A stretch of 64,000 bases of DNA from Hemibagrus wyckioides (taxonomy: Eukaryota > Chordata > Actinopteri > Siluriformes > Bagridae). Each line of letters opens with the position of its first letter. Positions within the stretch are counted from its first letter, which is position 1. The translations under genes and the position numbers were made by a program. Positions 21,598 through 64,000 of this stretch are shown here, one piece after another. The stretch is from NCBI RefSeq assembly GCF_019097595.1, contig NC_080716.1:8802640-8866639 (forward strand). Reading direction: 5' to 3'. The notes under the pieces were generated by a model, which was not told the origin of the DNA, did no database searches, and saw only the letters and a program-made list of their open reading frames with translations.

Positions 21598-22046
21598 TCC
21601 CCGCGCCACAGCGCGCAGTAGTAAGTGGCCGCGTCTTCGTCTTTTGTATTTGGGATGGTCACTGTGAAGGTGCTGTCCTTTTTACTACCACTAAATCTGC
21701 TGGGAAATTCAGGATCGGGGGTGGCTTTTGAAGCACCAGCTGCGAAGTATAAAATGCGCTGAAAGGCCTCTCCGGGTTTCTGTCTGTAGAAGTGAATAGC
21801 AGTGGAGGAGAGCGTTACTGAATTGTCCACTGTGCAGCTCAATATCCTAGTCCTGCCTTTGCGAGCCATCTCAAACGGCACCTGAGGTAAAAACTGACCA
21901 CTGATGCAACCTAAGCAGCAGAAACAGACATTAATATTGCAAAGATCATAGAAATAAATATATGAGCATTGTTTGTCTGTGTATTAAATTGGCGCGACCT
22001 CACCGATTAGAGCCAGCAGAAAGCATGTAGTTGTCAGGCTGGACAT
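21559..22046 (-). CDS. TCR gamma V gene of the complete V-J-C cassette
   Basis: Germline V segment, different in family from the A/B genes. The leader exon (22004-22046) encodes MSSLTTTCFLLALI with donor GTGAGG. The V exon (21598-21910) begins after CTGCTTAG and encodes a V domain with ILSCTVD, a framework-2 stretch AIHFYRQKPGEAFQRILYF, RFSGSKKDSTFTVTI and AATYYCALWRG. The RSS is CACAGTT (21591-21597), a 23-bp spacer and ACAAAAACC (21559-21567). The usual framework-2 Trp is Phe here (HFYRQ), an odd but not necessarily disabling change. No stop or frameshift. With the J at 19.6 kb and the C at 17.5 kb downstream on the same strand, it can form a complete gamma chain by deletional joining. Confidence 0.92.
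21598..21910 (-). CDS. V exon of the cassette TRGV
   Basis: 313 nt from acceptor AG (21911-21912) to the heptamer. It completes the leader Gly codon across the splice and encodes GCISGQFLPQVPFEMARKG at its start. Confidence 0.9.
22004..22046 (-). CDS. Leader exon of the cassette TRGV
   Basis: 43 nt from ATG to donor GTGAGG (21998-22003); hydrophobic signal peptide MSSLTTTCFLLALI. Confidence 0.88.
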
Positions 22047-22741
22047 GATGGTCAGATCTGGGGCAGCAGACCTCACGTCGTCGTGAGAGGTTAATGCAAG
22101 GATACAAGGCGCAGCCCCAATTATGTTATTATACAGTGGGTGGGCATTAAGGCTGCGGCTGTGTGTGTGCGTGTGTGTGTGTGTGTTCTGTTATGCAAAA
22201 CATAGTCTAGAATAAACTAGTGACCCCCTGGTGTGTTTAAGTGACAAAACTGTATTTATAAGCAGGCATTTTATGTAAAATAAATAAATTTAGAGATTGC
22301 AGAAGGGTCCACTGGTAAAGTTTTATGTGTCTGCCCTGAATCATCAAGTCAAGTGTCTTAGTTTCAAAACTGGTGGTGATTTAGTTAAGTAAATACAAAA
22401 AAAATTGATAAATTAACACAGATATGTACATCACAAAAATTCTCTACAGTGAAGGCTAACAAACACGTTATGTAAAATAAGTTAATTTAGAGATTGCAGA
22501 AGGGTCCACTGGTACAGGCTCAGGCATTTTTCAGCAAACATACTGTACACAGCTGAATACCACCGTGCACACACTAAAGACCAAACACAGGGGGGAATCA
22601 TTTAGAGTAACTGAACGTTCAGTTGTTTGCTTTTTATTTGCACTCAGCTGTAATGTTTATTGTAACAGCTGCGACCACATTTTGATACTGATCATTCCCA
22701 CTCATGCATCACAGAAAGAGAACAACGTTATAATGTTGTTA
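22047..22741. other. 5' flank of cassette TRGV with local duplications
   Basis: Includes a (GT)n tract (22164-22185). A block at about 22305-22472 reappears at about 24747-24992. TTATGTAAAATAAATAAATT and its continuation (22270-22316) recurs at about 22470-22515. The V promoter should lie just above 22046, but I see no clear TATA box. Confidence 0.45.
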
Positions 22742-23405
22742 AGAGGACACATACATACATACTGAACATACACACATACTGTACATACATACTGAACATA
22801 CACACATACTGTACATACATACTAAATATACACACATACTGAACATACACACATACTGTACACACATACTGTACACACATACTGAACATACACACATACT
22901 GTACATACATACTGAACATACACACATACTGTACATACACACATACTGTACATACATACTGAACATTCACACATACTGTACATACACACATACATACATA
23001 CTGAACATACACACATACTGTACATACATACTGAACATACACACATACTGTACATACATACTGAACATACACACATACTGTACATACATACTAAATATAC
23101 ACACATACTGAACATACACACATACTCTACATACATACTAAATATACACACATACTGAACATACACACATACTGTACATACATACTGAACATACACACAT
23201 ACTCTACATACATACTAAATATACACACATACTGAACATACACACATACTGTACATACATACTGAACATACACACATACATACATACTGAACATACACAC
23301 ATACTGTACATACATACTGAACATACACACATACATACATACTGAACATACATACATACTGTACATACACACATACTGTACATACATACTGAACATACAC
23401 ACATA
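22742..23405. repeat. ACATACACACATACTGTACA-type minisatellite
   Basis: About 660 bp of tandem modules such as ACATACATACTGAACATACA and CACATACTGTACATACATAC in variable order, with occasional TAAATA variants. It gives spurious Val-Cys-Tyr-rich frames on the minus strand, which are not genes. Confidence 0.96.
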
Positions 23406-23739
23406 ATTCAAACAGACCACTTTTTATACTTTCATTATAATTACATTCACTGTAATGATTGTATTATTAGAGAACGTTCCAGATTTTGTATTAAAAAACA
23501 TTTTGCACTCCATCTTGATTTTATATCTCAGGAATGAGAAACTAGAATTAGATTGACTGGGATTTAAATATTTTAATGAATGTTAGTGTCAGTGACTGAC
23601 CTGATTTCTAACTGACCCAAAAATATTCAGCATTCTTTAAAAACACACTTGCTAATTATATCTTGTATGCAGATAGTGGACACAAAGTATTATTATTTAT
23701 TATTCATAGATTATATACTACTACTACTACTACTACTAC

Positions 23740-23775
<36 letters not shown>

Positions 23776-24854
23776 TAATACTTTTTAATTAATTATTAGT
23801 TGGCCTATTTTCTTATTAAATTTAAGGGGAAAAAAATAACAGTGCAAACACATGGTGCTTTGACCCTTTTATTTCCATCTGTTTTTCACTTGGCTGGAAT
23901 CTTGTAATTCAATTCAATTTCAATTTTATGTGCATTTTAAGTAGTGATGGTGGGTTTTATTAGTCCTAATAAAAAGAGCTATACTTAAACTAAACAATAG
24001 TTAATAATATTAATGCACTGAAAATACTTTGCTCTCAGTAGATGAGCATTTGTTGCTTGATTTTATGCATATGTGTGTGTGTGTTTAACATTAATTTATA
24101 TTGAAATGTGGTTATCAGCTCTGAGTTCTGGACTCCTAGAACTAAACAGTGTGAAATGTGGTATGATTCGAGACAAGCAGCTGCTGCTGTTTTTAAGAAA
24201 TCAGGGATAATCAAAGACATTGAAATAAGTATGGTGTTTAATCAGCAGGGTTATTATAATAAATAAATCTTTGAAGACTAACACACACAGACACACACAC
24301 AATTATGTAAAGCAAGAAATAAATGTCATAGGTAATAAATTTGTTTATAAATAATAAGTAATAAATCATAATTTAATAAACTCATATAAAATGAAGATAA
24401 AGTAATTTATATTAAAATGCACTTATTAGGCCTAAATCCAGTTTGCATTTAACTTTGTCAGGTGAGGTCTCAGGTCAGAAAATATTTGTAAAGGATGGTG
24501 AATTGTAGGTATCAGGACATATATTTGCATATGAATAAATGTTTTTAAACACATTGTTATTTTAAACCTGAACATTTATAATTGAAAAGTGCACGCAACA
24601 CAACGCCAACAGCGCCCTCCGGTGGCCAGACATTAGTTTAGTACAAGTGTACAGTCATTTTCACACAACAAATAACAGACTATAAAAATCTCCAGGTCAT
24701 TTACAGACTTAGGAAAGTGTGTTGAGTGTAGTGAAATATTAAAAAAGGTTTTATGTGTCTGCCCTGAATCATTTTAAAGATTTAAAGTTAAGTGGCTTAG
24801 TTTCAAAACTGGTGCTGATTTAGTTAAGTAAATACAAAAATTAGCTTTCTTGAA
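23406..24854. other. Intergenic between TRG and AMPH
   Basis: Contains (CTA)n/(ATA)n at 23718-23780 and a copy of the duplicated block from about 24747. No gene recognised. Confidence 0.45.
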
Positions 24855-24992
24855 GAAGAAGAAGAAGAAGAAGAAGAAGAAGAAGAAGAAGAAGCACAAA
24901 GCCATATGGATTATTCTTTATTCACTTTAAAGATAAATTAACACAGATATGTACATCACAAAAATTCTCTACAGTGAAGGCTAACAAACACA
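24747..24992. repeat. Second copy of a duplicated block, split by (GAA)n
   Basis: Shares TTTTATGTGTCTGCCCTGAA, TTAGTTAAGTAAATACAAAA and ACACAGATATGTACATCACA with 22305-22472. The copy here carries an extra (GAA)n tract (24855-24894) and flanking bases in its middle. Confidence 0.75.
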
Positions 24993-25154
24993 GGAGTGAC
25001 CTTTACCTCTAAACAATCAAGACAATGGTTAACTTTGAAACCAAACAACACATATTGCATATTTTTGCAGATATCCCAGCCCAAAACTCTCCCGATGAGG
25101 CTTTACTTTAAAAAATATAAAGTTAAATAAATAGAATTTTTCAAAACATAAAAC

Positions 25155-25160
25155 TTTATT
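25155..25160 (-). terminator. Possible poly(A) signal of AMPH
   Basis: AATAAA on the minus strand about 1 kb after the AMPH stop. A candidate only; other TTTATT hexamers occur nearby. Confidence 0.25.
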
Positions 25161-25367
25161 CAACACTTTTTGTCCACCCATACACGTCCACGTAGTTGTT
25201 GTTATTTATGCAATTGTGGATAATAAGGAAACTTTCACTAGGTTCTGTGTTATGTGTTTTGCAAAGCTGCGTTTTGCCGAAAAGATGTTCTTCTAAAACA
25301 TTTCAAGTTTGTAACTCTACAGATATCCATTGTTTCTACTTGGATTCTACAGTTCACATAATCAGGA

Positions 25368-25368
<1 letters not shown>

Positions 25369-25440
<72 letters not shown>
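25369..25440. repeat. (ATT)n microsatellite, probable AMPH 3' UTR or flank
   Basis: About 24 copies of ATT, which give spurious Leu- or Ile-rich frames. Confidence 0.96.
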
Positions 25441-26183
25441 TTGGCAAGAGCACAGCAAGTATTTAATAAACGAATTGTGCCCTTAGTATTACAAGGTTCT
25501 ATCTGGAATTCTTTCTTCACCCAGGTAGAGACTGATAATGCTAAACTCACAAAACGCCGATATCGGTTTCTCCAGATTTTATCACCAGAGCCGTAAACGT
25601 CCAGCCATTAAAACTACAGAGAACACTAACAAGGATGCAAGGTAACATTTAGGTTGGAAATGTCTTAAAGGAAACATTGAAGTCTTGCGTAACACTTAGA
25701 ACGGTTAAATAGGTCATATCACTACAAATTTGGATAAAATTTGCTGCAGAGCAACAAACTCAATACAATACACTTGCAGAGAAAATATTTACTTTTTTTT
25801 TTGTTGTTTTGTTTTTAGAGCATAATTTACCTTTAAACAGATAGGGATTACATGTGGAGGTCACCACAGTTCCAAAAAAAGCACACATCAATTTCGTTGC
25901 TGCTTACAAGTAAACAAACATAAACAGAGAGCTCTCAGTTCAAGAGTAAGGTAGACCATACTATCGCATCATGCTCTGTTATTTTCTTTAAACTCTGAGT
26001 AGAGCTTTTGTGTCCTCTCATTTTGTTGATTGTGTATTTTCCCACTTAGATACGGTTTGCTTTGTTCGCTCTGATCGACAGCTGTGCATCAGGGCTCCAG
26101 ACTGCACTGTAGTGTTAGGGCTGTCTGTAGCTCTTGGCTTTTTTTTTTTTAATATATGTCGTGTCCGAGTATGCTCTGAGGTT

Positions 26184-57680
<31,497 letters not shown>

Positions 57681-57960
57681 GGCTGCTTGAGGATTGAGCG
57701 TTTCAGCACTACACGGAGGAGGACAGCGGAGGAGGAGGAGGAAGAGGAGGAGGAGCTCTTAAAGCCACACAGCACAACGCAACCCCCGCATTAACACCAT
57801 ATACCACCTGAACACCTAGAATACCTCTACAGTAATAATAATAATAATAATTGCAAGTCTCTCTCTCTCTCTCTCTCTCTCGCTCTCTCTCTCTCTGTCT
57901 CTCTCTTCTACGTCACCGCTTATCCACTGTATCCAGTTTGGCTGCGTCCCAAACCGGAGT
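57681..57960 (-). promoter_or_regulatory. Probable AMPH 5' UTR and promoter region
   Basis: Directly upstream of the start codon lies a (GGA)n-rich stretch (57718-57757), then GC-richer sequence, and a (CT)n tract (57858-57904). No TATA box is evident. Placed by position only. Confidence 0.4.
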
Positions 57961-58194
57961 CTGTGCCACTCTCCTGAAGAACATGTGAGCGCTGGCGTCA
58001 CAGTCTTTTGGCACACTATTTAGTGTAGCAGTATGCGGTTTCGGACGTAGCCTGAAGGAGTGAGTGGCAGAAGCTCCCCAATGATTATTTAGGCCACGTT
58101 TACTTACAGTGTTGAAGTGGCAGCGATGGTTGTGACGCGTTATATATTTCTGCAGCAGATATGAATATAAATGATAAACAATAAATATAATAAG

Positions 58195-58722
58195 TATGTA
58201 CCAGGCATAACATTATGACCAATTAATATGCTTAATATTGTGTCGGACCCCCTTTTGCTGACCCGTCATGCACTGTGTATTCTGACACCTTTCTATCAGA
58301 ACCAGTATTAACTACTTCAGCAATTTGAGCAACAGTAGCTCGTCTGTTGGATCGGATCACATGGGCCAGCCTTCACTCCCCATGTGCATCAATGAGCCTT
58401 GGCCGCCCATGACCCTGTCACCGGTTCACCACTGTTCCTTTATTGGACCACTTTTGATAAATACTGACCACTGCAGACCGGGAACACCCCACAAGAGCTG
58501 CAGTTTTGGAGATGCTCTGATCCAGTCGTCTAGCCATCACAATTTGGCCCTTGTCAAACTCGCTCAAATCCTTACACTTGTCCATTTTTCCTGCTTCTAA
58601 CACATCAACTTTGAGGAAAAAATGTTCACTTGCTGCCTAACAGGTGCCATGATGAGGAGATCATCAGTGTTATTCACTTCACTTGTCACTGTTCATAATG
58701 TTATGCCTGATTGGTGTATAGT
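58195..58722 (-). mobile_element. Deleted Tc1-like element
   Basis: Ends are the inverted pair CAGGCATAACATTATGACC at the left and CATAATGTTATGCCTG at the right. The minus strand keeps a 61-codon N-terminal transposase piece ([20 protein letters not shown]). Catalytic domain missing. Confidence 0.8.
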
Positions 58723-60830
58723 ATTTCAAATTTTATTCAATTATTTTAAAGGTTTTGCTCAATAATTGCAGTGGAGCCATTGTTATAATTGTCATGATGT
58801 CACTTTTTTTTTTTATTGCATTTTATTGACCACCACTCACCACTATAATGAGAAACAAAATCAATGAATAAGAATAATGCCTTTTTTCTCATTTTTGGTC
58901 AGTTTAAACAGTTTAACAGTGCAGTTCAGGGTACACTGTAGGAAGGTTTCAGCTCTGTCTGTGCAGAAGATGGGAAACCGGTATGTTGTCTGGAAGCCCC
59001 GCCCCCAGGCAAACAAACGACAACCTGCAGGGATTACTCAGTAGCTGTCTGTTTTGGGTCATTCCTGTAGTTTTGGTCGTAATTCATCTTCCAAATTATC
59101 CCCTGTGTGTTGTGATGGCTAAAAAAAGTAAAGATGGCTAAATAAAAAGATAACTCAAATATGTACAACTTTGATGCTAAAATATTGAATTATGAGCATG
59201 TTTGTGTGTGTTTGCTTTTATTAGGAACATGGTACTTTAGCACACTCGCACTGTAGGGATCAAATCAGCATCCTTGTGGGAACTAAAATTGTGGTCCCCA
59301 TAATGTTTTTGCAAATTTTTGCTCAGAAGACTCAGGAGATGATGTGTGTTGATGGACCTCACTCTGCACATGCATCTGTTCACACCATGGTTAGGAAAAT
59401 ATACACAACACATTCGTATCTCATGTAATGCACATGTGCCAAACCTACAGTCAGATTATTAAAGTGTTCTTATATTAATCATAACTGAATCGAAATTTAT
59501 CCCTAGTAGTAGTAGTAGTAGTAAGAGTATTTAGAGCAATTTCTTTCACTGGTACAGTTTCAGGTGTTTGTCCACCTTAAGGTGAAATATAGCAATAAAC
59601 TCAGATCCATGAACTGAGCTACAACAATGTAATTCTTCATTAGCAAAATAAAAATGCGATGCTGTAATTATGTCTCATTTCAAAAGATCTCATTTCTAGG
59701 TTTCATTGGGGATGGAGATGAAGGCTTATACAATCTTTTATGCAACTTTTTTGTTTTGTTTTGTGAGTGTCATTTTAAAATGTCAAGGCGCTATGAGCCT
59801 AGCAGCTCTGTGTGGGATTTGGTGGCTTTGTGGTAAAAGCTTTGCCTTTCAACTCAGGGATTGTCCATTCAATCTGACTCATCCTACACTCTGTTTGCTG
59901 AGTGATGTGTGAGGACAATGTGTAGAGCATGAAAGTGAGGAGAAGGTGGATGTGGAAAATGGTGCTAAAGTACACTAAAAAGTGAGGGTGATAGGTTTCT
60001 TCAAGCTTCATAACTTATTTCTTTTCCTGCTCTGACCCTGGGGGGCATCTAACTGGATATTACCCCACATCTCAGCCTTTATCCATGCTCCGTCCTCCAC
60101 ATCACCCATCCTGAAACACCTGTGCTCACATCCTGGAGTCCTGGCTAGGGGCTGGACCACTAACCTCCCAGCCCAGAGGCAATGTTCATCCACATAACCC
60201 ACAATGAACTCATATTAGCAGGCTGCTTCATAAACCTTTTCACCTTCATCAAATTATCCCTGACCTAAAACTAAAGCAAAGACACACAGAAGTCAGGTAC
60301 CTCACCACATAAGAGCTCTTATTGGACTTATGTCTTAATAAATGTTCATTGTCAAATAGATGTTCAGTGCTCATCACTTCCATGTAGATTCTCAAAGAAA
60401 CAGGAAGTGTTTTCTCTAAACTACACACACTAACACACTGAGACTCTCCCTGACTAGAGCATCGAAATCTACATTTAGGTTTCTGGACATTTGAGGTGTG
60501 ACAGTTTGTTGTTAAAAGCCACCCCATTTACTCTTGTCATGATTTCTGTGTAAACAAGGGATACATGAACAGAGCTAAATAAAATGTTCTCTGAAGTCTC
60601 TGAGTAGGTTACTTGTTTCAATGTCTGAAAAAAATATACAGCATACTTTGCATTATGTTCATATATAAATGAACGAATGGAAGTGGAAGTGTTAATGTGT
60701 TATTGGTCACTAAACTGATTGATTTGAGTTTAATGTGACTTTAACACTCCTGATGCACACTAACTCACATCATAACACTGTAGTTTGCTACCAAAAAGCA
60801 AGCCATCCTTAAACGATGTCTTTTTAAAGA

Positions 60831-60866
<36 letters not shown>

Positions 60867-62587
60867 CGGTGTGTGTGTGAGAGAGCCAGAGGGGTGCCCA
60901 TGCATCTAAATTGTTGTTTTAGTTCTTCAGTGGCTTGCTCAGAATCATAGTATATGATATATCATAGTTTCTGTCTTGTCCACCAGAGCCACTAGCATTA
61001 AAAGTGCCAGAATGTGTATCCCTCCATCACCCCTTCAGCTTCTAAATGCACCACCACAAAGCAACTCCCTCCAGAGCTCCAGGTTATGGGATCGTAACAT
61101 GTGTGGGATCAGCGTGGACTGTTGGAGACCTAGTGATGACATCCTGAACAGGGTCTGTAATACCACTTATCTGATGCATTTCTTTTGTAATTTTCTAGCT
61201 AGAAATCTAGCTCATTCTAGCTTAGCATCAATCTGGTTTATGTGTTGGTCCAGCATGGCTGGCACTGTTTGCACATGAACTAAGCAACCCTGACAAATAT
61301 TCCCTACTTGGTATGCCTTTGGGGGCTGCAGTTTATGTAGCCATAGAGAGAAGAGTTCAGATTTCAGAATCACAAAGCCAGCTGAACAAAGCATACTGGC
61401 TACATAGCACCAAAAATTTACTATGACAGAAACAATACTCCTACATCCTCTGGAGGTCCATAGGCTTTGTCAGAAACTAAAATTTAGAGAATCACAAATC
61501 CAGGGCCCAAACATACATCTGTATGAGTTCAACCCTAAGCAGCAGCCACCTCAAAAGTTTTGCATATGGCCTAACAAGATACGGCAAACATCACCCACTG
61601 GACACAGGCTAAATCAGATGCTGATGACACTGACCCTTAAGCTTCTTGGGGCTCAAGACCAGTTGTATATCCCAAAATAGTTGCCATATAGATGTAAGAA
61701 ATTTGTTCTTGCGTGGACTGGAAAAATGTCCATCTATGATAGAGGAAAATGAAGCTGAACAAGAGGTTAAGGTCCATGCATTTTCTTATACAGAAAAATG
61801 ACGTTGGCTTTCATCAACATTCTGAACTGGTTCCTAAAAGTCCACGAGCCCTGTTTTCTCATTAGTCATTAAATCCAGGATGTCCGATACAAGTGCAGAG
61901 TATCTGTAATGCTTAGACAACTATTAACAAATAAAGACAGGAAGAGGACAAAACTGGGTAGAAATCACTATATCAATAATAAAATACAGTGATACAATAC
62001 AAATCACTAGACTATGGGCAACAGGACAAGGCAAGGAAAGTGAAATACAACATGAAAACAAAAACTACACACAGTGCAAATACAACCTGTACTTCTTGGC
62101 AACTGAGAAGGGACAACACAACAGAACTTAAGTAGGGGAAAACTTACATAACTAATTAGGGGACCACAAAACAAGTATGCACGAAGGAAAGATAAACAAA
62201 ATATGACAAACAAAAATATGAGTTATGATGCCATCTGGTGGTCAGAGAGGGAATTGTTCCATTTCTTCCTTACTGTTTATTTTAGTTTCAACATGGTGGG
62301 TACTGCAGTGCTTCCCCAAATACCCTGGGATTTACAGGATTTTAACACACATATGAGAGGTATTTGATGTAATCTTGAATACAGCATTAAAACAATAACA
62401 CTATTCTACTGAGATTGAGTTCTATTAATGCACATCAGATTTTGAAATTCACATGAAATAGATAAGACTGACAAAAATAGTGACTATATTGTTTTCTGAA
62501 GTGTGGCAGTTTTTTCTATGATTGAACATTTTGAGCTGTAAATAACTATAGTCTCTTAGACCTGAGCATATACTGACCTTTGTCAGA
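58723..62587. other. Intergenic, no gene recognised
   Basis: Short open frames up to about 100 codons show no recognisable domain. Contains (CT)n at 60833-60863 and (AGT)n near 59507-59522. Parts of 60040-60200 and 60970-62200 read like worn interspersed repeats, but I cannot name a family. Confidence 0.4.
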
Positions 62588-62706
62588 CCTTTGTAGTAGC
62601 AGTTTCATGCAACAATTCATGAGAGTACTTTGTAGTAGCAGTTTCATGCAACAATTCATGAGAGTACTCTGTAGTAGCAGTTTCATGCAACAATTCGTGA
62701 GAGTAT
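62588..62706. repeat. 39-bp tandem triplication
   Basis: Three near-identical copies of a unit containing TGTAGTAGCAGTTTCATGCA and ACAATTCATGAGAGTA, with single-base changes only. Confidence 0.95.
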
Positions 62707-63635
62707 ATCAAGAAAATATGCAAAAACAAACTTTAAAAGCTAAAACTATGACATCATCACATTGTTCACCAGTAAATATTGAGTAGATTGATACCAAACA
62801 GTATAAAAAAGGTATATTTTTAGTTAAACATAGATTAGGTGACCAGGTTTAGTTCACATGGTTTCTCTGATCCATATGCTTGATCATTCTGGCTTTAACA
62901 CACACACACAGAAACTCTGCATTTATGAAGCTTTTGGAAATCTGGCTAAATTTTTTTTATGTTTGTCATATGCAACCATCTATGCAAAATTTTACAAAAT
63001 GATTTCGAAATGATGTGCATTGTCTTAGAATTCAAGATCTTTGGTCATTTTTAATAAGCAGATCTTTATTTCCTGGTGATAATAAATTCTAGAGTCTGGT
63101 GATAATAAAGTCCAGTACCATGTATAAAGTAATAAAGTTAACCATGCTCAGAGAAAGTGTGATAATAGACTTTCATCTGTGAGGGATTTATTTTGATTAT
63201 TTCATGATTATATGACGCAAATGCATGACGTAATCGTTGAATTTCAACTCAATGTGATTTACAGCAGTGGGGAAGTTCTTTGAAGTTTTTACTAGAATGT
63301 TGCTCATTTTGAGGCCTAAGCTCTTTGTACCAATATCTAGCAAACCAACGTGAGCGAAACACTACATTTCATAATAATCTATGATTTACTGTACGACCTT
63401 AGTGTAAAAGCGCCACTGAAAGATTAGAGTATGTTGCTGCAGGCGTCAGAGCCAGGTGAAAGTCATGGAACAGTGAATTGTGTTGAGTGTAAAGGTTAGC
63501 TGCTGTTTACCAGTACATTTTTATTTGCTACCTTACATTAACTACTAACTTTGTGATAGTTGAGTGTGTCATAATGAATCAAATAAAAATTAGTAACAAT
63601 AAATTCTTGCCTAGCACTTGATTGCTACCATTATA
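62707..63635. other. Intergenic, nothing recognised
   Basis: AT-rich; no gene or named repeat seen. Confidence 0.35.
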
Positions 63636-63639
63636 CCAT

Positions 63640-63895
63640 TAATGAAATGAAACAGCCTTTATTTGTCACATATACATTACAGCACAGTGAAATTCTTTCT
63701 TCGCATATCCCATCCTTGGAGGTTGGGGTCAGAGCACAGGGTCAGCCATGATACGGCACCCCTGGAGCAGAGAGGGTTAAGGGCCTTGCTCAAGGGCCCA
63801 ACAGTGGCAACTTGGCGGTGCTGGGGCTTGAACCCCTGATCTTCCGGTCAACGACCCAGAGCCTTAACCACTATCTGCAACAAGGCCGGTGCAGT
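63640..63895. repeat. Dispersed teleost repeat, SINE-like
   Basis: Contains GGGTCAGCCATGATACGGCA, GGGTTAAGGGCCTTGCTCAA and GGGGCTTGAACCCCTGATCT, a run I know as a very common interspersed repeat in fish genomes. GCTTGAACCCC resembles a box-B remnant. Family and borders uncertain. Confidence 0.55.
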
Positions 63896-64000
63896 TTTGC
63901 TTGCAAAAAAAATGTTTTTTTAAAGTTTCCTTGCCTGCATTACAGTGGCATCTTACAATAAATTATGTCTATAAGGCATAATTAGTTAGAGTGCCCTGTG

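Noticed and set aside
22728..23420. Val-Cys-Tyr-rich frames on the minus strand
   Set aside because: Translations of a minisatellite in several frames; no gene structure.
60976..61278. 100-codon frame right of AMPH
   Set aside because: No domain recognised; the surroundings read as worn repeats.

Overview
The window is vertebrate nuclear DNA from a ray-finned (teleost) fish. It is AT-rich, has GT-AG introns, and carries many Tc1/mariner relics, microsatellites and minisatellites. Two loci explain nearly all its coding content, both read on the minus strand: a T-cell receptor gamma (TRG) locus at about 0.9-22.1 kb and the complete amphiphysin gene (AMPH) at 26.2-57.7 kb. As I recall it, human TRG and AMPH are also neighbours in the same relative orientation, which supports both calls. 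A catfish-like genome would fit the Tc1 types, but I cannot establish the species.

TRG region, in transcription order (high to low coordinates). First comes one complete V-J-C cassette: a V gene with split leader and 23-bp-spacer RSS (21559-22046), a J segment with 12-bp-spacer RSS (19551-19624), and a three-exon constant gene with connecting peptide and lysine-bearing transmembrane segment (16552-17541). Downstream of C lie five more V genes of two alternating subfamilies, A and B, in the order A-B-A-B-A (11.5, 9.8, 8.4, 5.9 and 1.2 kb). Four look usable. The fifth (1.2 kb) has lost its start codon to a Ty3/gypsy-type LTR element (1425-5105) and has a shortened RSS spacer. No J or C for these five V genes was found, so their partners should lie beyond position 1. 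The region also holds a Tc1 element with an uninterrupted DD34E transposase (12.9-14.2 kb), several broken Tc1 copies, and two large minisatellites that flank the V gene of the complete cassette.

AMPH region. I could join 26 coding exons with matching splice phases from the start codon (57680) to the stop (26184). They encode an N-BAR domain, a proline-rich segment, clathrin/AP2-binding motifs, a long acidic variable region and a C-terminal SH3 domain. The striking feature is exon 15, a single 3408-nt phase-0/phase-0 exon (35168-38575). It carries about 39 Asp-Pro-Phe (DPF) motifs, most in a 9-residue (27-bp) tandem repeat. With it the protein is 1892 residues; without it 756, close to the mammalian length (about 695 from memory). 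Exon 23 holds a second, 11-residue repeat array. Introns contain a roughly 715-bp pure-purine pentanucleotide array, a SINE/LTR-like relic and simple repeats.

Right flank (57.7-64 kb). It holds the AMPH 5' end, a deleted Tc1 element, a 39-bp triple repeat and a dispersed repeat at 63.6-63.9 kb. I recognise no other gene there. All similarity statements come from reading the sequence and from memory of the families; no searches were run.
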